Counted from the first letter of the stretch, positions 51,657 through 61,311 are shown. The stretch: 64,000 bases of DNA from Sphaerochaeta sp050178175 (GCF_050178175.1 NZ_JBFXGH010000001.1:6917-70916), one strand, 5' to 3'. Notes: a model not told the origin generated them from the letters alone. A program made the numbers and translations.

Positions 51657-54215
51657 TTATTCGTTATCTGAATCGTCAGTTACCACATCTTCAGATTCAT
51701 CATCATCAACATCCTCATCTTGAACCACATCCTCTGGATTTGGTGCTTCAGGAATCTCTACTTCTTCCTCTTCATCTTTCTCAGTAGAAGCGATGGCTAC
51801 GATGGAGTCGTTTTTCCACTTCATCGACACCACACGGACTCCGGAAGCATTTCTCCCTTGCACCGAGATGGCATCACAATGAACTCTCAGCGTCTGTCCC
51901 ATCATGGTGACACACACTACATCGTTATCATCATTCACACTCAGCACACCCACGATAAAGGAGGCCTTTGTTCCAAGACGGAAGATCTTCTGTCCCTGTG
52001 TTCCTCTACCATGTACATTGAAGCTGTCAAAGGTGACTTGCTTGCCCTGCCCATTTTCAGTAATCATGAGGATTCTGCGGGAATCATCTACCTTCAACAG
52101 TCCAGCAACCTGGTCATCTCCAATCAGGCGGATACCGCGAACACCACGGCTAGCTCTTCCCATTGCCCGTATATCACTTTGGCGGAACCTGAGTCCACGG
52201 CCATTCTTGGTGATCAACATGACCTCGTCACCTTCCTCAACAAGGTCACAGCTCAGGAGCTCATCACCTTCATCCAGGAACAAGGCCCTGATACCACGAA
52301 CCCTTGCATTCACGAAGTTGGACAACGATACCTTTTTCACAACACCCTGACGGGTAGCCATCATCAGGTACTTATCCTCACTGAATTCCTTGAATGAAAT
52401 GATTGAAGTGATCTTCTCGGAGGTTTCCAGCTGAAGAATATTCTTGATACTGGTCCCCTTCGCCGTTTTGGTAGCTTCAGGAATCTGGAATCCCTTGATA
52501 TAGTAAGCCTTTCCAGCATTGCTGACGAACATCACATATTCATGGGTTGAAGCAACAAACATATGGTCGACGAAATCGCCATCCTGCAACTTGGTTGTCC
52601 TGGTTCCCTTGCCTGCGCGTCCATGAGCGTCATACTCCTCGACGGGAATTCGCTTTGCAAAGCCCTTGTTGCTGATCAATACAACGACAGATTCTTCCTT
52701 GATGAAATCCTCATCCGTTGCCTGTCCCAACTCCTCTCGGGCAATCCTCGTAAGCCTGCGGTCTTTTGGGACAAGGGTGGAGGGAAGGGAACGAACTTCA
52801 GATTTGACAACGTCCAATATCTTCTGGTCGTCCGCAAGCAAATCCTGATAGTAGGTTATCTTCTGTTCAAGTTCTCCCAATTCATCCAAGATCTTGGAAG
52901 TCTCAAGATGACTCAAGCGACCAAGTTTCATGTCGATGATCGCCTGTGCCTGGATATCATCCAACCCAAAACGTTCAACGAGACGATTTGCAGCTATCGT
53001 ATTATCGTCAGACTCCTTGATGATCTTGATCACTTCATCGATGTTATCAAGACCGATTTTCAAGCCCCTGAGAATATGGGCACGCTCCTGTGCCTTGCGC
53101 AAATCATACCTTGTCCGTCTTGTTACCACCTCAGTTCGGTGCTCAATATAATACAGCAACATCTCCTTGAGTGTGAGCAACTGAGGCCTTCCCTTCACCA
53201 GTGCAAGATTGTTTACATTGAAATTTGACTGTAGGGCAGTTCGGCTGAACAACTGATTGAGCACCACCATCGGCTCGGAACCCATCTTCAGCTCCACCAC
53301 GATCCTGATACCGTTACGGTCAGACTCGTCGCGTATTGCACTGATCATAGGAATCGCACCATCCTTGCGGAGATCATCAATCTTCTTCACCAAATCGGCT
53401 TTATTGACCTGGTAGGGTATCTCGGTGAACACAATCTGATCATGACCACGGTCACTCTCCTCAATCTCGTACACAGAGCGCATGACAATCTTGCCACGTC
53501 CGGTGGTAAAGGCATCCTTGATACCCTGCACACCACAGATGACTCCTCCTGAGGGGAAATCAGGACCCTTGATATGTTCCATCAACTCATCAATGGTGAT
53601 ATCAGGGTTGTCAATGACTGCACAGATTGCGTCAGAGATTTCCTGTAGGTTGTGTGGAGCCATATTGGTGGCCATTCCAACTGCAATTCCACTACTTCCG
53701 TTTGCCAGCAGGAAGGGGAATGAACCAGGGAGTACCAGAGGCTCTGTCATCGAGTCATCATAGTTCGGCCCGAAATCAACCGTCTCTTTCTGGATATCCT
53801 GCAACATTTCCTCGCCGATTCGGCTCATCTTAGCCTCGGTATATCGCATTGCTGCTGCCGGGTCACCATCAATCGACCCAAAGTTGCCCTGGGGGTTTAC
53901 CACCGGGTAGCGCAAGGAAAAATCCTGCGCCAGGCGCACCAATGCATCATATACCGATCCATCCCCATGGGGATGGTATTTACCAAGTACATCACCAACA
54001 ATACGAGCACATTTCTTATATGAGGAGTTGGCTCTCAGACCCATCTCATACATATCAAAGAGGATTCTTCTGTGGACCGGCTTGAGACCGTCACGTACAT
54101 CAGGGAGAGCCCTGCTGACAATGACTGACATGGCATAGTTGAGATACGAGGTTCGCATCTCCTTTGCCACGTCTACAATTATTGTCCTATTTTCGTTTAC
54201 TTCTTCCACGATCAT
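51657..54215 (-). CDS. gyrA: DNA gyrase subunit A
   Basis: The 852-residue subunit carries the catalytic tyrosine in RYTEAKMSRI-type context and the six-bladed C-terminal beta-pinwheel with QGRNASGV-like repeats. A long acidic tail follows. The quinolone-determining segment reads HPHGDGSVYD, so the position equal to Escherichia coli Ser83 is glycine. The ATG at 54215 has AAGGA only 1-2 bases upstream. GTG at 54209 would have it at 7 bases and may be the real start. It follows gyrB by 9 bp. Confidence 0.95.
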   Translation of the reverse strand: MIVEEVNENRTIIVDVAKEMRTSYLNYAMSVIVSRALPDVRDGLKPVHRRILFDMYEMGLRANSSYKKCARIVGDVLGKYHPHGDGSVYDALVRLAQDFSLRYPVVNPQGNFGSIDGDPAAAMRYTEAKMSRIGEEMLQDIQKETVDFGPNYDDSMTEPLVLPGSFPFLLANGSSGIAVGMATNMAPHNLQEISDAICAVIDNPDITIDELMEHIKGPDFPSGGVICGVQGIKDAFTTGRGKIVMRSVYEIEESDRGHDQIVFTEIPYQVNKADLVKKIDDLRKDGAIPMISAIRDESDRNGIRIVVELKMGSEPMVVLNQLFSRTALQSNFNVNNLALVKGRPQLLTLKEMLLYYIEHRTEVVTRRTRYDLRKAQERAHILRGLKIGLDNIDEVIKIIKESDDNTIAANRLVERFGLDDIQAQAIIDMKLGRLSHLETSKILDELGELEQKITYYQDLLADDQKILDVVKSEVRSLPSTLVPKDRRLTRIAREELGQATDEDFIKEESVVVLISNKGFAKRIPVEEYDAHGRAGKGTRTTKLQDGDFVDHMFVASTHEYVMFVSNAGKAYYIKGFQIPEATKTAKGTSIKNILQLETSEKITSIISFKEFSEDKYLMMATRQGVVKKVSLSNFVNARVRGIRALFLDEGDELLSCDLVEEGDEVMLITKNGRGLRFRQSDIRAMGRASRGVRGIRLIGDDQVAGLLKVDDSRRILMITENGQGKQVTFDSFNVHGRGTQGQKIFRLGTKASFIVGVLSVNDDNDVVCVTMMGQTLRVHCDAISVQGRNASGVRVVSMKWKNDSIVAIASTEKDEEEEVEIPEAPNPEDVVQDEDVDDDESEDVVTDDSDNE

Positions 54216-54224
54216 GTCCTTATA

Positions 54225-56258
54225 CTAGATATCCAAATTCGAAACATAGACGGCATTTGCGTCAATGAAAGCCCTTCGTGGCTCAACTTCTTCACCCATG
54301 AGCATACTGAAGACCCTATCAGCTTCCTCTGCATCTTCAAGAGAAATCTGGCTGATCATGCGTGTCTCAGGATTCATGGTTGTTTCCCAAAGCTGGTCGG
54401 GGTTCATCTCACCAAGACCTTTGTAACGCTGGATGCCAACCTTGTTTTCATCCCTGACATTGTGTTCCTCGAGAATCTTGGTCCTCGCTTCCTCATCATA
54501 GGCATAGAATACCTTCTTCCCTATGGTGATCTTGTACAAGGGAGGCATTGCAAAATAGATATATCCAGCTTCAATGAGAGGTCTCATATACCTGAAGAAG
54601 AACGTCAACAGCAGTGTCCTGATATGTGATCCATCAACATCCGCGTCCGCCATGATGATAATCTTGTGATATCTCGTTTTAGAGATGTCAAAGGTCACAT
54701 CATTGTCGAAATCTTCATCCTTCCCCATATTGTTGTACCGAGTAATACCGGCACCAATGGAGGAAATAACCGGCTGCAGCTTATCATTTCCCAAAACCTT
54801 GAATTCCTGGGCTTTCTCAACATTGAGCATCTTGCCCCAAAGAGGAAGAATTGCCTGGAATCTACGGTCACGTCCCTGTTTTGCGGACCCACCTGCTGAA
54901 TCACCCTCAACAATGAAGACCTCACACTTTGCAGGATCCTTTTCAGAACAGTCGGCCAGCTTGCCTGGTAGGCCGCCACCTTCACTCTTCTTCCTGATCT
55001 GCTCTCGTGCCTTACGGGCGGCAACCCTTCCAAGCGCAGCATTGATGATCTTCTGCAGAATGATTTCTGTCTGTGCAGGAAACTCATCAAAATAGTTTCC
55101 CAGCTTCTCATACACCATGGAGAAAACAACGCCGGTAACAGCAGAGTTGCCCAACTTCATCTTGGTCTGCCCCTCAAACTGGGGCTCGGGAACCTTTACA
55201 GAAATAACAGCGGTCAAACCTTCTGAGATATCACTCTGCTCGAGTTTTTCCTCATACTTCTTCAAGAGTTTTGGGTTCTTCTGTAATTGAAGGTTGATAA
55301 CCCGACTCAATCCAGTCCTGAAACCAGTGAGGTGGGTACCACCCTCCCGGGTGTTGATATTGTTGACAAAGCTAAGCACCTTCTCATCGTACTTATCATT
55401 GTACTGCAGGCCGATCTCCACCTTGATGTTGTCCTTTTCCCCTTCAATGGAAATGGGAGGATCAACCAAGACACGCTTGAATTCGTTAAGGTAACTCACA
55501 AAGTGGGAAATACCACCCTCAGAGTGGAATGTTTGTTCCTTCACTTCGCTTCCTCTGCGATCAGTCAGGGAAATTGAAACACCCTTATTCAGGAAGGAAA
55601 GCTCCCTGAATCGGCCAACCAATACCTCATAACTGAAAGCATTCGGCTCCATGATGGAGTAATCGGGGGAGAATTTCACCACGGTGCCGCTTCGATCGGT
55701 ATCTCCGATGCGAAGCACTTCACTCTTGGGCAATCCACAGCTGTAGAGCTGTCGGTATATTCCCCCATCCCGATAGATGGTAACCTCCATCCAGACCGAG
55801 AGGGCATTCACACAGGAGACACCCACCCCATGCAATCCGCCGGAAACCTTATAGGAGTTCTTGTCGAATTTTCCTCCGGCATGCAGTTGGGTGAGGGCAA
55901 TTTCCAGCGAGCTTTTCTTTTCGGTTGGATGTGGATCGACTGGAATTCCGCGGCCATTGTCCTCAACGGTACAAATCTCTCTTCCCTCATCATCAATATC
56001 GAGGTAGACACGGATTTCTGAACAGTAACCAGCCATCGCTTCATCAATGCTATTATCAACCACCTCATATACGAGATGATGCAATCCATCAATGCCTGTG
56101 GATCCAATGTACATACCAGGTCGTTTTCGAACAGCCTCAAGACCCTTGAGGACCTGAATACTCCCGGCAGAATAACCATGGGAAACAGAAGCCATCTCTA
56201 CACCATCGTGGTGCAAGGATGGCTCCAACGTCCCGTTGCCAAAGCTCCCTTCACTCAT
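54225..56258 (-). CDS. gyrB: DNA gyrase subunit B
   Basis: The 677-residue ATPase subunit has the GHKL motifs (EVVDNSIDEA, VEDNGRGIPV, GGLHGVGVS) and a Toprim domain with VEGDSAGG and DADVDG. The C-terminal GyrB domain contains QRYKGLGEM. About 30 residues precede the usual IQVLKGLEAVRKRPGMYIG start. AAGGAT precedes the ATG. TTGCAA, 17 bp, TATACT lies upstream on the minus strand. It forms an operon with gyrA, divergent from dnaA. Confidence 0.96.
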   Translation of the reverse strand: MSEGSFGNGTLEPSLHHDGVEMASVSHGYSAGSIQVLKGLEAVRKRPGMYIGSTGIDGLHHLVYEVVDNSIDEAMAGYCSEIRVYLDIDDEGREICTVEDNGRGIPVDPHPTEKKSSLEIALTQLHAGGKFDKNSYKVSGGLHGVGVSCVNALSVWMEVTIYRDGGIYRQLYSCGLPKSEVLRIGDTDRSGTVVKFSPDYSIMEPNAFSYEVLVGRFRELSFLNKGVSISLTDRRGSEVKEQTFHSEGGISHFVSYLNEFKRVLVDPPISIEGEKDNIKVEIGLQYNDKYDEKVLSFVNNINTREGGTHLTGFRTGLSRVINLQLQKNPKLLKKYEEKLEQSDISEGLTAVISVKVPEPQFEGQTKMKLGNSAVTGVVFSMVYEKLGNYFDEFPAQTEIILQKIINAALGRVAARKAREQIRKKSEGGGLPGKLADCSEKDPAKCEVFIVEGDSAGGSAKQGRDRRFQAILPLWGKMLNVEKAQEFKVLGNDKLQPVISSIGAGITRYNNMGKDEDFDNDVTFDISKTRYHKIIIMADADVDGSHIRTLLLTFFFRYMRPLIEAGYIYFAMPPLYKITIGKKVFYAYDEEARTKILEEHNVRDENKVGIQRYKGLGEMNPDQLWETTMNPETRMISQISLEDAEEADRVFSMLMGEEVEPRRAFIDANAVYVSNLDI

Positions 56259-56310
56259 TCGTTATATCCTTATGTAATAATAAAAAAAATAGCTGTATCA
56301 ATTCTTATCA

Positions 56311-56339
56311 AGTATACCAAAATTATGGGGGAGTTGCAA
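56311..56339 (-). promoter_or_regulatory. Promoter of gyrB-gyrA
   Basis: On the minus strand TTGCAA (56334-56339), 17 bp and TATACT (56311-56316). Confidence 0.6.
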
Positions 56340-56449
56340 GCTTGCACACAAATTCAAGTCAATTTATTACTTCTTTTATTACAAGATTTTATAAACAACA
56401 GTTTCGGTTAGCTGTACAATACTTGCACCGTCTCACGCTACAAGGTAAA

Positions 56450-56461
56450 ATGGCCGCATGA
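56450..56461 (+). other. Three-codon open frame overlapping the dnaA start
   Basis: ATG GCC GCA TGA shares its stop with the dnaA start (ATGA). AAGG lies 5 bases before this ATG, while dnaA itself has no good ribosome site. It may feed ribosomes to dnaA by reinitiation. Confidence 0.35.
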
Positions 56462-57879
56462 GCGAAGCACAAAACATATACTACGAGTTCTGGCAGGAAA
56501 CTGTCTCACGTATCAAGGAGACCCTTCCAGAACAGGAATACCATACCTGGTTCAATCGAATTGCCTACCTACGATCAGATAGTCATAAGGTAGTATTGGC
56601 TGTAGCAAGCCAGTTTATTCTTGACACAGTAATAGCCCGTTACAGGGATATGATACGCAATACAATGATTGAACTAACTGGAGAGGACATTGATATTGGT
56701 TTTGAGGTAGTAGCACGTTCAAAAATTGAACAAATTCAAAAACCATTAAAAGAACACAAGGAAGCACCAAAGGAAACACCCATTGTCACCATCCAAACAA
56801 AGCCACAGGTCAATGAAGAAAAGACCTTGAAAATGAAAATGGATAGCAATCTGAACCCTTCCTATGAGTTTCATACATTCGTGATCGGGGACAACTCGGC
56901 ATTTGCCTATAATGCAAGCCTCGCCATTGCAAAAAACCCTGGAGTCAGTTACAACCCTTGCCTCATATATGGTGGTGTAGGGCTTGGAAAAACCCACCTA
57001 TTGAACTCCATCGGAAATTACATCATCAACAACACTCCTGAGCTGAAAGTTATGTATGTGACAGCAGAGATGTTTACCAATGAATTCATTGAATCAATCG
57101 GGTCACAAAGAACACAACAGTTCAAGAACAAATTCCGTAAAGTGGATGTGCTGCTCATCGATGACATACACTTCCTACAAGGAAAGGACAGCACACAGGA
57201 AGAACTGTTCCATACATTCAACAACCTGTACGAGTCAAAGAAACAGATGGTATTCACCTGTGACCGACCCATCAGTGAGCTGAAAAATATCACCGATCGC
57301 CTGAGTTCCAGGTTTGAGAGGGGATTGAACGTTGATCTGCAACCACCAAACTATGAGACAAGAATGGCAATCCTCAAGAAGAAACTTGTAGAAAAGGGAA
57401 GTTCGATGAGTGAGGAGATCCTCAACTACATAGCAACCAATGTATGTACCAATGTGAGAGATCTTGAATCATCACTTACCAAGCTTATTGCCTATAGTGA
57501 ACTACTTGGACAGGAAATCTCATTCGACAAAGCAAGGGAACTCCTCGGCATTCTTCCCTCCTTGGCTGCCAATGCAAACCAAACCCTCTCAATTGATACC
57601 ATAATCAAGGTGGTAGGAGAGTACTTCAATGTAAGCAGCTTCGAAATCAAGGGGAAAAAGAAGAACAAATCGCTTATACAACCAAGACAGATTGCCATGT
57701 ACCTGGCAAGGGATATTACCGAATACTCCACTACGGAAATCGGTACAGAATTTGGAGGCCGGGACCACACTACCGTCATGCATGCACATGACCGGATTGA
57801 GTCCCTGATGAAGGGGGATGAATCGTTTGCAAACACCATTGTAAAATTGAAGAGGGACTTAACAAATAGTAAGCGGTAA
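56458..57879 (+). CDS. dnaA: Chromosomal replication initiator DnaA
   Basis: The 473-residue protein has domain I (about 1-85), a Lys/Glu-rich linker and an AAA+ domain with Walker A GGVGLGKTH (172-180). Walker B follows in LLIDDIHFLQ, and the DNA-binding domain IV has the signature GGRDHTTVMHA. It binds the boxes at 57885-58037 immediately downstream of its gene. The likely -10 is TACAAT at 56415-56420 with a poor -35. Confidence 0.97.
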   Translation: MSEAQNIYYEFWQETVSRIKETLPEQEYHTWFNRIAYLRSDSHKVVLAVASQFILDTVIARYRDMIRNTMIELTGEDIDIGFEVVARSKIEQIQKPLKEHKEAPKETPIVTIQTKPQVNEEKTLKMKMDSNLNPSYEFHTFVIGDNSAFAYNASLAIAKNPGVSYNPCLIYGGVGLGKTHLLNSIGNYIINNTPELKVMYVTAEMFTNEFIESIGSQRTQQFKNKFRKVDVLLIDDIHFLQGKDSTQEELFHTFNNLYESKKQMVFTCDRPISELKNITDRLSSRFERGLNVDLQPPNYETRMAILKKKLVEKGSSMSEEILNYIATNVCTNVRDLESSLTKLIAYSELLGQEISFDKARELLGILPSLAANANQTLSIDTIIKVVGEYFNVSSFEIKGKKKNKSLIQPRQIAMYLARDITEYSTTEIGTEFGGRDHTTVMHAHDRIESLMKGDESFANTIVKLKRDLTNSKR

Positions 57880-57884
57880 TATCT

Positions 57885-58080
57885 TGTGGACAACCACTGG
57901 ATACCTTGTGGATACCTACCAAAACCTGTGGATAGAGCTTTTTTCCTTGTGGAAGGAATGTGGGTAACTGGGCAAGTTATCCACAAGATGAAAAAAATTA
58001 AGCAGTGATTGAGCAAGAAATTAGAAAGTTATCCACAGAATCTGTGCTATTATTACTATTATTACTATATTTTTTAATAA
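57885..58080. other. oriC: Origin of replication (oriC)
   Basis: The dnaA-dnaN gap carries perfect DnaA boxes TTATCCACA at 57977-57985 and 58029-58037. Variants on the other strand are TGTGGACAA (57885-57893), TGTGGATAC (57907-57915) and TGTGGATAG (57927-57935). A weaker TGTGGAAGG is at 57948. Right after the last box a triplet tract (TAT TAT TAC repeated, 58048-58070) runs into an AT-only stretch to 58080. That arrangement matches a DnaA-trio unwinding element. Confidence 0.85.
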
Positions 58081-58095
58081 TCTAGGAGTATCAAT

Positions 58096-59202
58096 ATGAA
58101 ATTCGTCTGCAACAAAGATGACATCCTCAACGAGATAATATATTCAATGGATTTTACCAGCCAGAGAAATTCCCTTTCCATCACCAGCAATGTCTATCTG
58201 GAAACCTTCGATGGACGACTCATCATCAAGGCAACAGATCAGAAATTGGGATTCATCACTGAGATTGCAGTCGATACATTGCAAGAAGGAAGAACCACTG
58301 TTTTCTGTGAAAAACTCCTGAATATTCTCAGAAGCCTTCCAAACGCCCAAATTGATTTCTCATTGGAAGATGGAATGCTTACGATCAAGCCTGAAGAGCA
58401 AAACATTGATTTCAAACTGAGAACCATAGATGCTGATGAATTTCCTTCCTTGGAAAATCCAGAATTATCCTCGTATTTCACGATTCCTCAGAAAACCTTC
58501 ACCGATATGGCAAACCAAACCATGTTTGCCATCAGCGAGGATGAAACAAGATATTTCCTCTGTGGATTGTATCTCGAAAGAAATGCAAGTGGCATGAACA
58601 TGGTTGCCACTGATGGAAGAAGACTTTCCATTGTGGAGAGAACATTTGAAGAAGAGCTTCCCATGTTCCCATCAATTATCATTCCACCAAAATTCTTTAC
58701 AGAATTGAAAAAACTCTCTACAGATGAGGGAATGCTTGATCTTTCCATAACAGAAAACATTCTTTTTGCAAAAATTGGAAACAGGACATTCTATACAACC
58801 CTCATCAAAGGACAATATCCAAACTATCGTAGGGTAATCCCTGAAATGCAAACCTATACCTGCACGATGAGAATCCAAGATATGCTTGATGCCTTGAAGA
58901 GAGTTTCTCTCTTTGTTGAAAACAAGGCAAAAAGAATCTTCCTGGATATCAGTGAGGCTGGAGTGTTGATCACCAGTGATGAGAGTGAAGTTGGAGAAGC
59001 CAAAGAGATCATTGCATGTCAGTATGAAGGTCCTGACAGCAAGGTTTCCTTGAACTACACATACTTGGTAAATCCATTGAAAGTCATGGAAGGAGAATAT
59101 TTCTCCATCAGCTTTACTGAGCCTACTCGTGCAATGACAGTAAAACCTGATAGTAATAGGGATTACTTTCATATCATCATGCCAATGCAACCGAATGCCT
59201 GA
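58096..59202 (+). CDS. dnaN: DNA polymerase III sliding clamp (beta)
   Basis: The 368-residue protein forms the three-domain ring that tethers DNA polymerase III. It has the clamp segments GLYLERNASGMNMVATDGRRL and a C-terminal MPMQPNA in place of the usual PMR ending. AGGAG lies 7-8 bases before the ATG. The stop shares one base with the recF start (TGATG). Confidence 0.95.
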   Translation: MKFVCNKDDILNEIIYSMDFTSQRNSLSITSNVYLETFDGRLIIKATDQKLGFITEIAVDTLQEGRTTVFCEKLLNILRSLPNAQIDFSLEDGMLTIKPEEQNIDFKLRTIDADEFPSLENPELSSYFTIPQKTFTDMANQTMFAISEDETRYFLCGLYLERNASGMNMVATDGRRLSIVERTFEEELPMFPSIIIPPKFFTELKKLSTDEGMLDLSITENILFAKIGNRTFYTTLIKGQYPNYRRVIPEMQTYTCTMRIQDMLDALKRVSLFVENKAKRIFLDISEAGVLITSDESEVGEAKEIIACQYEGPDSKVSLNYTYLVNPLKVMEGEYFSISFTEPTRAMTVKPDSNRDYFHIIMPMQPNA

Positions 59203-60293
59203 TGCGTTTTACCCAGCTTTGGACCAACCAATTCAGAAACCTGGCCAGCGAGAAAATACCTGTCGATAACCGACAGGTATTCCTCATTGGACCCAACGGA
59301 CAAGGAAAAACCAATCTTCTTGAAGCGGTATATACACTCTGTTATGGATCTTCGTTTCGTACAAACCAACTGAAGGAACTTGCAACTGACAAAGAAAAAA
59401 ACTTCAAGCTTGAAGGGGTGTACGTAACAGATGATGAACAATATCACACCCTTATACTCGAATACAAGGATGCGAAACGGACGGTACTGCTTGATGGACG
59501 GGAAATCAAGGACAGAAAGGAGTTGATCTACAACATTCCCTGCATTGTTTTCAGCCATGATGATATTTTTTTCATCAAGGGAGAACCTGAACAGCGAAGA
59601 AAATTTTTCGATCAGATCATGAGTATGTACAATCCCCTGTTTTTTGATGATATGCGCAGGTATCGGTTGGTATTGAGACAACGGAATCTGGCAATCAAAG
59701 AACAACGACTTGAATTGCTTCCAGTCTATGATATCCAGCTCGCCACCTATGGCATGGCAATACAGCAGGAAAGAACACGTGCTGTATTCGAGTTTGACCA
59801 AATTTTTCCTGAAATGTATCGCTCTGTTTCTGGTCAGGATATTGACGTGCATATCGAGTACCAACCATCCTGGAACACCTGTGCAACCAAGGATGAGGTG
59901 ATTGCTTACCTGGAACAGACAAGGGGACGGGATATGAACCTGTTGACCACTACCAGTGGAATCCATCGTGACAGATTCCAGGTGATGGAAGGTACTCAAA
60001 ATTTTTCCCAAACAGGATCTACCGGCCAAATGAGGCTCGCTTCACTTATTTTCCGTACTGCACAGATGGCATTTTTTGAGAAGAAAACTGGAGGGAAGCC
60101 CTTGATACTGGTTGATGATGTCCTGCTTGAACTTGATCATACCCGACGGGCGGAATTTCTTAGGTTGATGCAATCCTACAGCCAGGCTTTCTTTACATTT
60201 TTACCAGATGAGCAGTATTTCTCCTCTCTGGCAGATGAGAACGCATTGGTGTATACTGTCGATCAGGGAAAATTTATCAGCCATGAAAGATAA
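59202..60293 (+). CDS. recF: DNA replication and repair protein RecF
   Basis: The 363-residue SMC-like ATPase has Walker A GPNGQGKTN, the signature STGQMRLASL and Walker B LILVDDVLLELD. It loads RecA with RecO and RecR (recR is at 31140). It overlaps dnaN by one base and the next gene by 11 bp, so the three are translated together. Confidence 0.95.
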   Translation: MRFTQLWTNQFRNLASEKIPVDNRQVFLIGPNGQGKTNLLEAVYTLCYGSSFRTNQLKELATDKEKNFKLEGVYVTDDEQYHTLILEYKDAKRTVLLDGREIKDRKELIYNIPCIVFSHDDIFFIKGEPEQRRKFFDQIMSMYNPLFFDDMRRYRLVLRQRNLAIKEQRLELLPVYDIQLATYGMAIQQERTRAVFEFDQIFPEMYRSVSGQDIDVHIEYQPSWNTCATKDEVIAYLEQTRGRDMNLLTTTSGIHRDRFQVMEGTQNFSQTGSTGQMRLASLIFRTAQMAFFEKKTGGKPLILVDDVLLELDHTRRAEFLRLMQSYSQAFFTFLPDEQYFSSLADENALVYTVDQGKFISHER

Positions 60294-60603
60294 GAAAACA
60301 AGATTATGCAAGGAAGGAGAACCGCTGGAAGCAAGAACCGTGCTTGATTATGTCTTGCGCAGGCTTGATATCAGTGTGGACAACCCAAAAGCAGCTGTTG
60401 GATTTGAGTGGCAGAAAATCATCGGAAACCGCTTGTACCCACATGTGAAAATTGTGGAAATCAAGCACACCACATTGGTTTTGAAAGCCGATCATCCTTC
60501 TTGGGCACAAATTACCATGATGCAGCAAAAAAAGATTCTTTCTCTGCTTGAAAAGAAGTATCCATCCCTAGGCATTAAGAGCATCCAGATGCTAAGCTCT
60601 TAG
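60283..60603 (+). CDS. DciA-like DUF721 helicase-loading protein
   Basis: The 106-residue protein has the KH-like DUF721/DciA domain, including a WQKIIGNRL and LVLKADHPSWAQ core. DciA is the ancestral loader of the DnaB helicase in bacteria without DnaC or DnaI. Its place directly after recF, overlapping it by 11 bp, supports a role in replication start. Confidence 0.85.
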   Translation: MKDKKTRLCKEGEPLEARTVLDYVLRRLDISVDNPKAAVGFEWQKIIGNRLYPHVKIVEIKHTTLVLKADHPSWAQITMMQQKKILSLLEKKYPSLGIKSIQMLSS

Positions 60604-60607
60604 TTAC

Positions 60608-60636
60608 TTGACGTAAATACGGGCAGTCTATATACT
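60608..60636 (+). promoter_or_regulatory. Promoter of rpmH-rnpA
   Basis: TTGACG (60608-60613), 17 bp and TATACT (60631-60636), 78 bp before the rpmH ATG. Confidence 0.7.
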
Positions 60637-60713
60637 GCACCACTCGGGGGAGTATCCTCTGAATTAAGTAGAAACTATCCGCGTAAAGCGATGTAAAAAT
60701 TGGAGATTATCTC

Positions 60714-60881
60714 ATGAGTTACAAAGGAAAAAGAACCTACCAGCCCAGTAGAGTGAAGAGAAACAGGAAGTTTGGTTTTAGGGCTCGTATGGCAACAAAG
60801 GGCGGTCGCCTGGTTTTGGCCCGCAGAAGAGCCAAAGGCAGACACAAGCTGTCCGTATGTGATGAGAAGAAGCCTTTCTAA
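60714..60881 (+). CDS. rpmH: Ribosomal protein L34
   Basis: The 55-residue basic protein reads KRTYQPSRVKR then GFRARMATKGGR and LARRRAKGRHKL, the classic L34 sequence. An extra ~8-residue tail (SVCDEKKPF) replaces the usual end. TGGAG precedes the ATG. Its last 20 bp overlap the rnpA start in another frame. Confidence 0.95.
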   Translation: MSYKGKRTYQPSRVKRNRKFGFRARMATKGGRLVLARRRAKGRHKLSVCDEKKPF

Positions 60882-61212
60882 ACAAGAAATTGTAAAACGT
60901 AAACCGGAGATTGACCGAATTTTCAAGACCGGCAGGCATTATTCCTGCCGTGGGTTGAAACTTATCGTAAGTCAGAACCAACTGGATGTTGATAGGATTG
61001 TGGTAATTCCGGTCCGTCATTACGGTAATGCTGTCCAAAGAAACAGGATCCGTAGACAAATCAAGGAAATTTGGCGTACAGAAAAGCCCAGGATGGTCCC
61101 CGGTTACGATTTTGCATTTGTTGTGTATCCAGGAAAGATTCTTGATTATGCATTCCAAAAGGAACAAATACTCTCTCTCTGCGATAAGGCTGGGGTGTTT
61201 AACCAGTCTTAG
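60862..61212 (+). CDS. rnpA: Ribonuclease P protein component
   Basis: The 116-residue basic protein has the RnpA motif GNAVQRNRIRRQIKE near residues 58-72. It is the protein subunit of RNase P, which trims tRNA 5' ends. It starts inside rpmH (20 bp overlap), an arrangement common in bacteria. The open frame extends upstream, but an ATG at 60862 gives the expected length. Confidence 0.93.
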   Translation: MRRSLSKQEIVKRKPEIDRIFKTGRHYSCRGLKLIVSQNQLDVDRIVVIPVRHYGNAVQRNRIRRQIKEIWRTEKPRMVPGYDFAFVVYPGKILDYAFQKEQILSLCDKAGVFNQS

Positions 61213-61221
61213 AGCGCTTTC

Positions 61222-61311
61222 ATGACACTCCTTATTCTGTTGTTCTGTCCTATCTTTCCTGTGTTTGCCTTCTTCTCTACACATCCCCCCATCAGGAGCA
61301 GATATGGATAA
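61222..61311 (+). CDS. Possible small hydrophobic protein between rnpA and yidC
   Basis: A 29-codon frame (MTLLILLFCPIFPVFAFF start) looks like a single membrane segment and ends inside the yidC start. It lies where many bacteria carry yidD, but shares nothing recognisable with it. No strong ribosome site precedes it. Confidence 0.2.
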   Translation: MTLLILLFCPIFPVFAFFSTHPPIRSRYG

